Shown in pieces: positions 18,725 to 26,648 of a stretch of DNA of 64,000 nucleotides. The notes below the pieces were generated by a model that saw only the letters and a list, made by a program, of their open reading frames with translations, made no database searches and was not told where the DNA came from. Every line of letters starts with the position of its first letter. Position 1 is the first letter of the stretch. The position numbers were made by a program, and so were the translations under genes. Source of the DNA: Frateuria flava (GTDB lineage Bacteria > Pseudomonadota > Gammaproteobacteria > Xanthomonadales > Rhodanobacteraceae); NCBI RefSeq assembly GCF_017837635.1, contig NZ_JAGJRS010000034.1:186001-250000 (forward strand), in the 5' to 3' direction.

Positions 18725-19726
18725 TCAGCGAGGGGCAGCCAGCGAAACCTGCGGTTGTACTGACGGCCGGAACGGCACCTTCGGGCCAAGCCTCAAGCCG
18801 TCGCGCCATCGTGCCAACTGCGCCGCGATACCTTTGCCGACCGCCATCTGCGGTTCGGACGGGAGCAGCCGGTCCTGTTGCTCCCACTTCGCGATCTCGT
18901 CCGTCGCCTGGGCGAACGCGGCAATGAAATCCGGAGTGCGGTTGAGCGCGTCGATCAGCCAGGCGCGGCCGAAATAGGTCGCCGCCGAGTCGTTGCCGCA
19001 GCCAAACGAACTGCGATCGCTGCGTGCGGCAGCGAGTACCAGGGTGCCGTCGCCCTGCAACGGCGGAATGAAGCCCCCGGAGTAGCAGGCGTTGACCACC
19101 ACGACCTTCCACTTGAAGGGATGCGCGGCGAGGATCGCGCCCAGGTCCTGCGCGCCGATCTGGTCCAGCGGCAGCGGGTCCATGTCAACCAGCAGGGTGT
19201 GGTCCTCGCTGCCGTGGGTGGTCAGGTAGAGCAGCAGGATGTCCTGTTGCGGGTCCATGACAGCGGATAGACGGTCGAGCGCGTTTTCCAGGTTGCTCCA
19301 GGTGGCCAGTGGCCGGGTGGAAAGCGTGTTCGGGGAGTTCTCCAGCACCAGTGCATGTGCCGTGGGTCCGAAGTGCCGGGTGAACAGGTGTGCGGCGTAC
19401 TCCACTTCGTTGTGAAAGACGTCTTCGGTGCCATCACCGGCGAAGGCGAGCAGGTAAAGGTTCGGCTTGCCGGGGATGCGTGGGCGCAGACTGGCGAGCG
19501 CGGCATCCAGCAGTTGCGGCTGGGTATAGAGCACCTGCTCCGGCGTGGGAGCCTGCTCGGGCCAATCATCCTGCGGCGGCGCGGGCGCGTCGGCGTCGTC
19601 CAGCAACGCAGGCGCGGGGTGAACGGACGGTTGGGATGCCTGCGGGTGGGGCAGCCAGCCTTGCACCAGCAGCATTGCCAGCACGCCGGCGGCAAACGCG
19701 AGCAGGGCGATTAGGCTGGTGCGCAT
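18725..19726 (-). CDS. Legumain-like C13 family cysteine peptidase
   Basis: A 333-residue predicted membrane-anchored or exported clan CD cysteine peptidase. It has an N-terminal hydrophobic segment (LIALLAFAAGVLAMLLVQGW, residues 5-24) and a Pro/Ala-rich linker to about residue 65. The caspase-fold core follows, with catalytic-type His in LYLTTHGSEDH (H171) and Cys in VVNACYSGGFI (C214). YFGRAWLIDAL lies beyond the active site. It begins only seven bases after the mtnC stop, so it is probably the distal gene of the methionine-salvage operon. Substrate and role are unknown; bacterial C13 peptidases are poorly characterised. Confidence 0.82.
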   Translation of the reverse strand: MRTSLIALLAFAAGVLAMLLVQGWLPHPQASQPSVHPAPALLDDADAPAPPQDDWPEQAPTPEQVLYTQPQLLDAALASLRPRIPGKPNLYLLAFAGDGTEDVFHNEVEYAAHLFTRHFGPTAHALVLENSPNTLSTRPLATWSNLENALDRLSAVMDPQQDILLLYLTTHGSEDHTLLVDMDPLPLDQIGAQDLGAILAAHPFKWKVVVVNACYSGGFIPPLQGDGTLVLAAARSDRSSFGCGNDSAATYFGRAWLIDALNRTPDFIAAFAQATDEIAKWEQQDRLLPSEPQMAVGKGIAAQLARWRDGLRLGPKVPFRPSVQPQVSLAAPR

Positions 19727-19733
19727 GGTGGCG

Positions 19734-20420
19734 TCAGGGCTCGATGGCGTCGAAATCCGTGTAGGCCCGATGGCGCGGCTCGGCAGGCCGTGCCTGCGGT
19801 GCGCGCAACAGCCAACCGGTCTGCATGCCGGCGGCGCGGGCGGCGTCCAGTTCGTCGACGATGTCGGAAAGGAACAGGATGTGCTCCGGCCGTTCGCCGA
19901 TCGCCTCGGCGATCTTCGCGTAGGAGGCCGATTCGCGCTTCGGTCCGGTTTCGGTATCGAAGTAGCCGGCGAACATCGGCGTCAGGTCGCCGGCGTCGCT
20001 GTGGCGGAAGAACAGCTTCTGCGCCGGCACCGAACCGGACGAATAGACATACAGGTGCAGGCCGTCAGCGCGCCAGGCGTGCAGGCGGGCGGACACTTCC
20101 GGATAGACGTGCGCGCGGTACTCGCCTGTCTCGTAACCTTCCTTCCAGATCATGCCCTGCAGCGCCTTGAGCGCGGTTGACTTGCGGTCCTGGTCGATCC
20201 AGCCAAGCAGCAGCTCGATCACCTCCTGGCGGCTGGCCTCGATGATGCCGGCTTCTTTCGCCGCCTCGTGCAGCCAATGCTGTACTTCGGGCGTGTCGGC
20301 ATGCGTCTCGATGAAGGCCGGCAGGCGCTTGCGGGCATACGGGAACAGTACGTCCCTGACGAAATCGATCGAGCTGGTGGTCCCTTCGATGTCGGTGACG
20401 ATGGCGCGGATGGTGGTCAT
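19734..20420 (-). CDS. mtnC: Enolase-phosphatase E1 (methionine salvage)
   Basis: A HAD-superfamily enzyme of 228 residues that enolises and dephosphorylates 2,3-diketo-5-methylthiopentyl-1-phosphate to acireductone. The nucleophile region is AIVTDIEGTTSS, followed by YVYSSGSVPAQKLFF, FAGYFDTETGPKRESASY and ILFLSDIVDELDAARAAG, all diagnostic of MtnC. ATG at 20420 is chosen; a GTG three codons upstream is possible. It is separated from mtnD by about 100 bases that include a palindromic repeat. Confidence 0.96.
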   Translation of the reverse strand: MTTIRAIVTDIEGTTSSIDFVRDVLFPYARKRLPAFIETHADTPEVQHWLHEAAKEAGIIEASRQEVIELLLGWIDQDRKSTALKALQGMIWKEGYETGEYRAHVYPEVSARLHAWRADGLHLYVYSSGSVPAQKLFFRHSDAGDLTPMFAGYFDTETGPKRESASYAKIAEAIGERPEHILFLSDIVDELDAARAAGMQTGWLLRAPQARPAEPRHRAYTDFDAIEP

Positions 20421-20467
20421 GGGCGGCACGTGTTCAGGGAGACCGCAAGAATAGCTGAGCTCCGTGG

Positions 20468-20485
20468 GGCGGGCTTCAGCCCGCC
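20468..20485. repeat. GGGCTTCAGCCC-core palindrome between mtnC and mtnD
   Basis: GGCGGGCTTCAGCCCGCC is a perfect eight-base stem around TC. It belongs to a dispersed family also seen near 26582, 43594 and 57673. It lies inside the mtn operon and could modulate or protect the transcript (inference). Confidence 0.75.
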
Positions 20486-20522
20486 GGGCCTCGCGGCGAA
20501 ATCGAAGGTAGGCTCAAGCCCC

Positions 20523-21086
20523 CTACGGGACTCGGCGCGTGGTGGGTTCCATGCGCGGAAAGCGCGCGGCGATATCGGTGCCGGTGAAATTGGCAACCCA
20601 GCCTTCCTTGTTGGTAAACAGGCGGATGGCCACGAAGTAGGGCGATTCGCTCATGTCGAACCAGTGCGGCGTACCGTCTGGCACACCGATCAGATCGCCG
20701 GCCTCGCACAGCACGTCGTAGACCTTGCCGCCAACATGCAGCGTGAACTGGCCGCTGCCTGCGACGAAGAAACGGACCTCGTCCTCGCTGTGCGTGTGTT
20801 CGCTAAGGAATTTCTCGCGGAGCGTGGCGCGATCGGGGTGATCCGGCGCCAGGCTGATGACGTCGACGGACTGGTAGCCCTCCTGCCGCATCAGGCGGTC
20901 GATGTCCGCACGGTAGGCAGCGATCACTTCGTCCTGACTGGCACCGGGAGCGATGGGTGCGTTGGCTTCCCACTGCTCGAAGCGCACGCCCACCTGGCCA
21001 AGCTCACGAGCGATCTCGGCTGGCGCGCTATGCACCGAAACAGGCGTGGACGGCTGGGCGTCGTCGTAGATGCGAAGGCGGCTCAT
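20523..21086 (-). CDS. mtnD: Acireductone dioxygenase
   Basis: A 187-residue cupin enzyme that oxidises acireductone with O2 to the 2-keto acid precursor of methionine and formate (Fe form), or off-pathway products including CO (Ni form). Metal ligands are H97, H99 and E103 in SEHTHSEDEVRFF and H141 in GTPHWFDM, matching the known ligand pattern. CGGAG precedes the start. It lies between mtnB and mtnC, which catalyse earlier steps. Confidence 0.97.
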   Translation of the reverse strand: MSRLRIYDDAQPSTPVSVHSAPAEIARELGQVGVRFEQWEANAPIAPGASQDEVIAAYRADIDRLMRQEGYQSVDVISLAPDHPDRATLREKFLSEHTHSEDEVRFFVAGSGQFTLHVGGKVYDVLCEAGDLIGVPDGTPHWFDMSESPYFVAIRLFTNKEGWVANFTGTDIAARFPRMEPTTRRVP

Positions 21087-21246
21087 ATGGATAGTCTCCG
21101 GAAGGTCTCTTCACGATGTCCAAGTGCCGCGCGCAGGAAGGGGGGGGTGCGCAGGCCAGGGAGGAGTCGGGGATTGGGCGCCCGTCCACGATCGGGCGAT
21201 GACGCTGGTACGCGTGCAAGCCACTCCGGTGCGTGACGCCTGGAGG

Positions 21247-21888
21247 TCATGAATAGACCCTCAGGTCCAGCTCGCAGGCGAGCAGGAATTCCAGCGCTTC
21301 CAGGTGGCGCCTCGCCTCGGCCATGTCGGCGCCCCAGGTGTAGATCCCGTGGCCGTCGATCAGGTAGGCATGCAGCGGCTTGCCGGCATCCAGCCAGGCG
21401 TCGATGCGCTCGACCAGTTCGGGCATGTGCTGGGTGTTGGGAAACACCGGGATCTCCAGCACGCTCTCGTGCGTGGTGTAGCCGGTGATGGCTTTCTGCA
21501 GCTCCCAGCCTTCCAGCCGCACGGCGCCCTCGCGCGCGAACAGCCGCGATGCCACGCTCTGCGTGCGCGAGTGGGTGTGCAGCACGACGTGCGCGTGCGG
21601 CAGTCGCCGGTAGGCCTGCGTATGCAGGCCGGTTTCCGCGCTGGGACGGGCACGGGTGCCGACCGCGTGGCCAGCCATGTCCACCAGCATGATGTCCTCG
21701 CGACCCAGCCGTCCCTTGTCGCGGCCGGAAATGGTGATGGCCGCGAGTTCGCCGTTCACGCGCATGGAGAAGTTGCTGCTGGTGGCAGGCGTCCAGCCTA
21801 GCGAGGCGAGCTCGCGCGCGGCTTCGGCGATGGCGTCGGCGCAGAGCGCGAAGCGGGCGGGGTCGACGGAGGAGGGCAATTCCTGCAT
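21247..21888 (-). CDS. mtnB: Methylthioribulose-1-phosphate dehydratase
   Basis: A class II aldolase-type zinc enzyme of 213 residues that dehydrates methylthioribulose-1-phosphate in methionine salvage. Motifs are [43 protein letters not shown] and the zinc-binding HTHSRTQS, then [11 protein letters not shown]. The frame is open upstream, but ATG at 21888 starts the family domain and follows a promoter and palindrome. It is the first gene of the mtn operon. Confidence 0.95.
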   Translation of the reverse strand: MQELPSSVDPARFALCADAIAEAARELASLGWTPATSSNFSMRVNGELAAITISGRDKGRLGREDIMLVDMAGHAVGTRARPSAETGLHTQAYRRLPHAHVVLHTHSRTQSVASRLFAREGAVRLEGWELQKAITGYTTHESVLEIPVFPNTQHMPELVERIDAWLDAGKPLHAYLIDGHGIYTWGADMAEARRHLEALEFLLACELDLRVYS

Positions 21889-21893
21889 GGTGA

Positions 21894-21907
21894 TTTGGAC
21901 GTCCAAA
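21894..21907. promoter_or_regulatory. Perfect palindrome TTTGGACGTCCAAA in the mtn leader
   Basis: A perfect 14-base palindrome between the predicted -10 box and the mtnB ATG, placed to act as an operator. Its GGACGTCC core differs from the MetJ box AGACGTCT at the outer positions only. A 17-base copy (palindrome plus flanks) occurs in opposite orientation at 47011-47027. The binding protein is unknown. Confidence 0.5.
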
Positions 21908-21916
21908 CGGTGTGCG

Positions 21917-21944
21917 ACTATAACACGCTCACCCGTGCGCCCAA
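21917..21944 (-). promoter_or_regulatory. Predicted promoter of the mtnBDC-peptidase operon
   Basis: Read leftward, TTGGGC (21944-21939) and TATAGT (21922-21917) are 16 bases apart. The predicted start near 21910 lies just before the palindrome at 21894-21907. The -10 box is strong and the -35 box weak, as expected of a regulated promoter. Confidence 0.45.
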
Positions 21945-22051
21945 TGGCAAATGCGAGTCGTTCTCGCAAGTCAGGTGGAATTGACGTTCGCGGCGTACCA
22001 TCGCGACAGGCCGCCGCGTCCGCGGTGGGCGGAAACAATGGAGGTTCAACC

Positions 22052-22387
22052 ATGTCGCAAGAGAAAGACCTCGAATCGCGTCGTCGCTTCCTGAAGGTGG
22101 CGGCCGGAACCGCCGCAGCCGCTGCGGTGGTCGGTGGCTTGCCACGCATCGCGCGCGCAGCTGACCTGCCGCACGTGGCGGAATCCGACCCGACCGCCAA
22201 GGCGCTCGACTATGTCGAGGACGCCAGCAAGTCGAAGAATCCCAAGCGCAAGCCCGGCGATGTCTGCGCAAACTGCCAGTTCTATACCGACCCCAGCGCC
22301 AAGGCTTACGGTCCCTGCCAGTTGTTCCCTGGCAAGTCGGTGAACGCCAAGGGCTGGTGTGTCTCGCACACGGCCAGGAAGGCCTGA
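22052..22387 (+). CDS. High-potential iron-sulfur protein (HiPIP)
   Basis: A 111-residue precursor of a small periplasmic electron carrier with one [4Fe-4S] cluster. A twin-arginine signal ([11 protein letters not shown], then [16 protein letters not shown], cleavage near residue 37) shows folded export. Four Cys at 72, 75, 89 and 103 in CANC, GPCQLF and GWC are the expected ligands. The start has GGAGG seven bases upstream. HiPIPs donate electrons to terminal oxidases or reductases; a partner is not evident here. Confidence 0.95.
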   Translation: MSQEKDLESRRRFLKVAAGTAAAAAVVGGLPRIARAADLPHVAESDPTAKALDYVEDASKSKNPKRKPGDVCANCQFYTDPSAKAYGPCQLFPGKSVNAKGWCVSHTARKA

Positions 22388-22443
22388 GTAGGCACGCACG
22401 CGTTCGACGCGCGCCGCGCCGAGGATTTACGTGTAGGGAAAGC

Positions 22444-22511
22444 GGCCGATCGGCCAGTGTGAAAAGTGCTGCCCAGACGCGTCAGGCTGAGGAGCTGACC
22501 CGCCTGACGCG
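22444..22511. repeat. Inverted repeats downstream of the HiPIP gene
   Basis: GGCCGATCGGCC at 22444-22455 is a perfect 12-base palindrome. CGCGTCAGGC at 22478-22487 pairs perfectly with GCCTGACGCG at 22502-22511 across a 14-base loop. No T-run follows. They may form the 3' end of the HiPIP transcript. Confidence 0.6.
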
Positions 22512-22740
22512 CCGGGCGGCGATCCGGGGCCCACTGCCAAGTGATCAACCCTCGGAACACAGATGATACTCCCGTGGGGGGCAGTTCGGATGCGGGTCGC
22601 TGGATTTTTTATCGAAAAAGTTCCGTTAAACCTTTAAATATCAAGGCTTTGGGGCTGTAAATGATTCGTGGTCGGTCGTTTGCGATTGTTATATTGAAGT
22701 TAAGTGTCGCGTCCGCCTACGAACGTCGCCGAACGAACGG

Positions 22741-22852
22741 GTTCCTGAAACCTTGGGCAGGTCTGCGACAGACGGCTCGAAAGCCGCTTGCCCAGGTCGG
22801 ACGCCCGGTTGGCTTGAATGCTTCCCCGAAGCGGGTGCCTGCCCGGCAACCG
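22741..22852. ncRNA. Possible structured RNA, two multi-helix domains
   Basis: Domain 1: GGGCA (22755-22759) pairs with TGCCC (22789-22793), extended by ACCT/AGGT. Two perfect hairpins are enclosed, GTCTG-CGA-CAGAC (22761-22773) and GGCT-CGAA-AGCC (22774-22785), giving a three-way junction. Domain 2: CGGTTG (22806-22811) pairs with CAACCG (22847-22852) and encloses GCTTC-CCC-GAAGC (22820-22832). A hairpin GGTT-CCTGA-AACC precedes both. An AT-rich stretch (about 22605-22700) with TATATT at 22690 could hold a rightward promoter. Strand is unresolved, since the same folds form on the minus strand as the 3' tail of the permease transcript. Confidence 0.35.
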
Positions 22853-22856
22853 CACG

Positions 22857-24311
22857 TCAGCTGCCGGCGGACAGCGACGCTTTGCGCAACTGGCTATGCC
22901 GGCGGCCGTAGGCGAAATAGATCACTAGCCCGACCGCCGTCCAGATGCCCAGCATCAGCCACTGGTACCAGTTTTCCCAGTAGAGCAGCGTCAGGCAGCT
23001 CAGCACGCCCAGCGTGCAGGTCACTGGCGCCCACGGGACGCGGAAGGTGCGAGGCAGTTCCGGCTGGGTATGACGCAGGACCAGTACGCCCGCGCATACC
23101 GCCACGAACGCGATCAGCGTGCCCATCGAAACCAGGTCACCCAGAATGTCCAGCGGGAACACCGCCGCCAGCGCGGCGATGCCCAGCCCGGTGATCACCG
23201 TATTGATGTGTGGCGTGCGGTAGCGCGGGTGGATCTTGGCGAATACCGGCGGAAGCAGGCCGTCCCGGCCCATGATCATGAAGATGCGCGGCTGCGCGAT
23301 GATCATGACCAGCACCACCGAGGACAGGCCGATCAGCGCGCCGACCTCGACCAGCCAGCGCAGCCATTCCAGTTCTGCGTGGGCCTTGACCGCGGTGACC
23401 ACCGGCTCGGCCGTGCCCAGCAGCTTGAACGGCAGCAGACCGGTAATGACCGCCGCCATGCCCACGTAGAGCACGGTGCAAATGGCCAGCGAGGCGATTG
23501 TGGCGATGGGCAGGTCGCGTTGCGGGTTCTTCGCCTCCTGCGCGGCGGTCGAGGTCGCCTCGAAACCGATGTACGCGAAGAAGACCAGCGTCGATGCGCG
23601 CATGATGCCGGACCAGCCGAACCTTTCCGGTCCTTCATTGGCCGGGATGAACGGATGCCACAGATCCGGATTCACGTAGCGCCAGCCGGCCACGATCACC
23701 ACCACGATCAGGCCGACCTTGAGCAACACCATCGCAACGTTCGCGCCGCTGGACTCGCGGATGCCCACGTAGCAGAGCCAGGTCAGCGCCAGCACGATGG
23801 CCACGGCGGGCAGGTTGAACAACGCGCCAGTGCTGACCAGATGGCCACCCTGGTAGGCGAGGGGGGCCGTAGTGAGGGCGGCGGGCAGGTGGATTCCGAT
23901 ATGGTCCAGCAGGCTGACGAAATACCCGGTCCAACTCACAGCGACGGCGGAGGCCGATACCCCGTACTCGAGCACCATGTTCCACCCGATGAACCAGGCG
24001 ACCAGTTCCCCCAGCGTCGCATAGGCATAGGAATAGGAGCTGCCCGACATCGGGATCAGTGTGGCGAATTCGGCGTAGCACAGCGCGGTGAAGCTGCAGC
24101 ACACCGCCGCGATGATGAAGGCCAGGATCACCGCCGGGCCGGCATGTTCGGCCGCGGCCTGCCCCGTGATGACGAAGATGCCGCCACCGATCACCGCACC
24201 GATGCCCAGCGCGGTCAGTCCCCACGGGCCCAACGTGCGGCGCAGGCCAGGGCCGTGTGCATCATCGGCGTCGGAGAAGTCGGTCTTGCGGGCGAGCAGT
24301 TGCTTCAGCAT
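22857..24311 (-). CDS. APC-family amino acid permease
   Basis: A 484-residue inner-membrane transporter with about 12-14 hydrophobic helices, of the amino acid-polyamine-organocation superfamily and close to cationic amino acid transporters. The family signature is LGIGAVIGGGIFVITG near the N-terminus; others are PMSGSSYSYAYATLGE and IGFEATSTAAQEAKNPQRDLP. ATG at 24311 (MLKQLLARKTDF) is chosen because it aligns with the start of the neighbouring paralogue. ATG at 24326 would begin right after a stable hairpin without a ribosome site. The substrate cannot be read from sequence. Confidence 0.88.
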   Translation of the reverse strand: MLKQLLARKTDFSDADDAHGPGLRRTLGPWGLTALGIGAVIGGGIFVITGQAAAEHAGPAVILAFIIAAVCCSFTALCYAEFATLIPMSGSSYSYAYATLGELVAWFIGWNMVLEYGVSASAVAVSWTGYFVSLLDHIGIHLPAALTTAPLAYQGGHLVSTGALFNLPAVAIVLALTWLCYVGIRESSGANVAMVLLKVGLIVVVIVAGWRYVNPDLWHPFIPANEGPERFGWSGIMRASTLVFFAYIGFEATSTAAQEAKNPQRDLPIATIASLAICTVLYVGMAAVITGLLPFKLLGTAEPVVTAVKAHAELEWLRWLVEVGALIGLSSVVLVMIIAQPRIFMIMGRDGLLPPVFAKIHPRYRTPHINTVITGLGIAALAAVFPLDILGDLVSMGTLIAFVAVCAGVLVLRHTQPELPRTFRVPWAPVTCTLGVLSCLTLLYWENWYQWLMLGIWTAVGLVIYFAYGRRHSQLRKASLSAGS

Positions 24312-24330
24312 GGGCGTTCCGGACATGAAA

Positions 24331-24354
24331 CCGGCACGGTTTTCACCGTGCCGG
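24331..24354. terminator. Hairpin between the two permease genes
   Basis: CCGGCACGGT and ACCGTGCCGG form a perfect ten-base stem. The loop reads GAAA on the minus strand, a very stable tetraloop. Only TTTC follows, so it is likely a leaky terminator or a processing barrier reducing expression of the downstream permease. Confidence 0.6.
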
Positions 24355-24384
24355 CAGGTGTTTGCTGGGAAGGCGACGCAAGCG

Positions 24385-25869
24385 TCAGACCGGTTCGGTA
24401 CCGTTGGCCAGGTGGCTCTTGCGGTGGCCGTAGAGGTAATACACCACCAGGCCGATGGCGCCCCACACGAAGAAGGTGATCTTCGCTTCCTTCGAGAGGT
24501 TCAGGAACAGCAGCAGGCAACCGATGATCGCCAGCGGGCAGATCAGCCACGGCAGCGGCGTGCGGAACGGGCGCGGGCGCTCCGGCTGCGTGCGGCGAAG
24601 GATCAGCACGCCGATCGACACCATGATGAACGCGAACAGGGTGCCGGAGTTGGTGATGTCCGCCAGGATGCCGACCGGGAACAGCGCGCCGAACAGCGCC
24701 ACGAAGGTGCCGGTGATCAGCGTGATCACGTGGGGCGTGTGGTAGCGCGGGTGGATCTTGGCGAGCGAGCCCGGCAGCAGGCCGTCGCGCGACATGGTGA
24801 AGAAGATGCGGGTCTGGCCGTAGGTCATCGTCAGGATCACCGACGGCAACGCGATGCCGGCAGCGAAGGCGATGAAGCCGCCGATGGTGTTGTGGTCCAG
24901 CAGGCGCACCACATGGGCCAGCGCCTCCTTGCTGCACACCAGCGCGTCCGAGCCAACGCAGGCCGCCGCGAAGGCCGGCGTACCGGGGGCCAGCGCCACA
25001 CCATCCGGACCGAGCATGGGCTGCGCGCCCACCGAGCCGACCGCGCCGTAGCTCACCAGCAGGTAGTAGATCGTGCAGACGCCGAGCGAACCGATCAGTG
25101 CGATCGGGATGCTGCGGTTGGGGTTTTTGGTTTCTTCGGCTGCGGTGGAGATCGCGTCGAAGCCGATGTAGGCGAAAACAATCGACGCGGCCGCGCCCAA
25201 CACGCCGATGCCGCCCATCGGGCTGCCCCAGCCGTTGGGGACGAACGGGTGGAAGTTCTGGTCCTGCACCGCCGGCAGGGAGACGAAGATGAAGGCGGTG
25301 AGCGCGGCGATCTTGATCAGCACCAGCACGGTGTTGACCTTGGCCGACTTGGAAGTGCCCAGCACCAGCAACAGGGTGACGGCCAGGCCGATCGCACATG
25401 CCAGCAGGTTGAAGCTGCCGCCATCCATCGGACCCACCTGAAGGAAATGCGGCAAGCCCCATCCGGCGTGGGTCAGCAGGCCGTTGACGTAACCGGCCCA
25501 ACCGACGCAGACGGTACTGGCGGCAATGGTGTATTCGAGCACCAGCGCCCAGCCCACGATCCAGGCGATACCTTCACCTAGCACGCCGTAGGTGTAGGTG
25601 TAGGCCGATCCGGCCACCGGCACCATCGAGGCGAGTTCGGCGTAGGCCAGTGCAGCCAGGGCGCACACGACGGCAGCGATGACGAAGGCGATCATCATGC
25701 CGGGGCCGGCCTTCTGGCCTGCTTCGGCGGTGAGCACGAAAATGCCGGTTCCGATAATCGCGCCGATACCCAGCATGGTGAGCTGGAACGGGCCGAGCTG
25801 GCGGACGAGGGACTTCTTTTCGGCGGTAGCGAGAATCTGGTCGAGCGGCTTGACGCGCTTAAACAGCAT
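24385..25869 (-). CDS. APC-family amino acid permease, paralogue of the next gene
   Basis: A 494-residue inner-membrane transporter of the same family as the adjacent gene. Motifs are LGIGAIIGTGIFVLTAEAG, PVAGSAYTYTYGVLGE, YIGFDAISTAAEETKNP and LPSVILTMTYGQTRIFF. A loop near residues 235-275 (GAQPMLGPDGVALAPG) is longer than in its neighbour. ATG at 25869 has GGGGAA just upstream; ATG at 25881 lacks a ribosome site. The pair looks like an old tandem duplication with different substrates (inference). Confidence 0.88.
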   Translation of the reverse strand: MLFKRVKPLDQILATAEKKSLVRQLGPFQLTMLGIGAIIGTGIFVLTAEAGQKAGPGMMIAFVIAAVVCALAALAYAELASMVPVAGSAYTYTYGVLGEGIAWIVGWALVLEYTIAASTVCVGWAGYVNGLLTHAGWGLPHFLQVGPMDGGSFNLLACAIGLAVTLLLVLGTSKSAKVNTVLVLIKIAALTAFIFVSLPAVQDQNFHPFVPNGWGSPMGGIGVLGAAASIVFAYIGFDAISTAAEETKNPNRSIPIALIGSLGVCTIYYLLVSYGAVGSVGAQPMLGPDGVALAPGTPAFAAACVGSDALVCSKEALAHVVRLLDHNTIGGFIAFAAGIALPSVILTMTYGQTRIFFTMSRDGLLPGSLAKIHPRYHTPHVITLITGTFVALFGALFPVGILADITNSGTLFAFIMVSIGVLILRRTQPERPRPFRTPLPWLICPLAIIGCLLLFLNLSKEAKITFFVWGAIGLVVYYLYGHRKSHLANGTEPV

Positions 25870-26030
25870 AGCGTTCCCCATGGAAAGACAACGTGCTCCC
25901 CGACCTTTGCGTTAGCCACGCGTCGAGCCGAAGTGACGGGCAACCTTAGCCGAGCGTGACTGGGGGTACAAGCGCCGCAAGCCATGCGGCGGCGTCGCTA
26001 GAATCGCGGTTTGTCCTTCGCCCCACGAAC

Positions 26031-26582
26031 ATGCCCGAGACATCGAACCACCCGCTTGGCGACGCCCTTCATAGATTCGCAGAAGCCTCGCCGGGCGACC
26101 CGGAGGTACATGGATTCCTGGGCTTTCTGGCCAGCGCGCCGGAGGTGTTCGAGCGTACGCATGGGCCGGGCCATTTCACCGGTTCGGCCTGGCTGGTGAG
26201 CGCGGATGGCGAGCGGGTGTTGCTGACCCATCACCGCAAGCTGGGCCGCTGGTTGCAGCTGGGCGGGCATGCCGATGGTGATCGGGACCTCGCGCGCGTG
26301 GCCCGGCGTGAGGCGGAAGAGGAGTCCGGCCTGCCGGAACTGGCTGTCGAGCCGGACATTTTCGATCTGGACCGGCACCTGATCCCTGCTCGCGGCAACG
26401 AACCGGCGCATTGGCACTACGACGTGCGTTACGTCGTGCGCGCGACGGGGAGCGAGGCGTTCGCCGTCAGCGAGGAGTCGCTCGAACTGGCCTGGCGCTC
26501 CATCCGGGCGATCGCTCAGGACCCGCAGGCGGACGAATCGCTGCGACGCATGGCGCAGCGCTGGCTGGTCCGCTCTCCGTAG
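26031..26582 (+). CDS. NUDIX hydrolase
   Basis: A 183-residue NUDIX-fold protein, a family that hydrolyses nucleoside diphosphates linked to another group. The NUDIX box is recognisable at residues 79-101 (GHADGD, then REAEEESGL). The Glu expected six residues after the first Gly is Arg (R85), so the box is not canonical although the metal-binding REAEEESGL is intact. ATG at 26031 follows the gap after the divergent permease gene. The substrate is unknown. Confidence 0.85.
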   Translation: MPETSNHPLGDALHRFAEASPGDPEVHGFLGFLASAPEVFERTHGPGHFTGSAWLVSADGERVLLTHHRKLGRWLQLGGHADGDRDLARVARREAEEESGLPELAVEPDIFDLDRHLIPARGNEPAHWHYDVRYVVRATGSEAFAVSEESLELAWRSIRAIAQDPQADESLRRMAQRWLVRSP

Positions 26583-26641
26583 GGTGGGGTTCAGCCCACC
26601 GTTTCCCGCGCGGCACCCGAGCGGCGGGCTGAAGCCCACCC
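26582..26641. repeat. Inverted repeat between convergent NUDIX and haaO genes
   Basis: GGGTGGGGTTCAGCCC (26582-26597) and GGGCTGAAGCCCACCC (26626-26641) pair at 15 of 16 positions. The right arm contains the GGGCTTCAGCCC core of the dispersed family in reverse. The element probably separates the two convergent transcripts. Confidence 0.75.
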
Positions 26642-26648
26642 TGCGCCG

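Noticed and set aside
22661-23194. 177-codon frame starting in the HiPIP-permease gap
   Set aside because: Its second half is antisense to the permease and the first half crosses the inverted-repeat region. No protein family resemblance.
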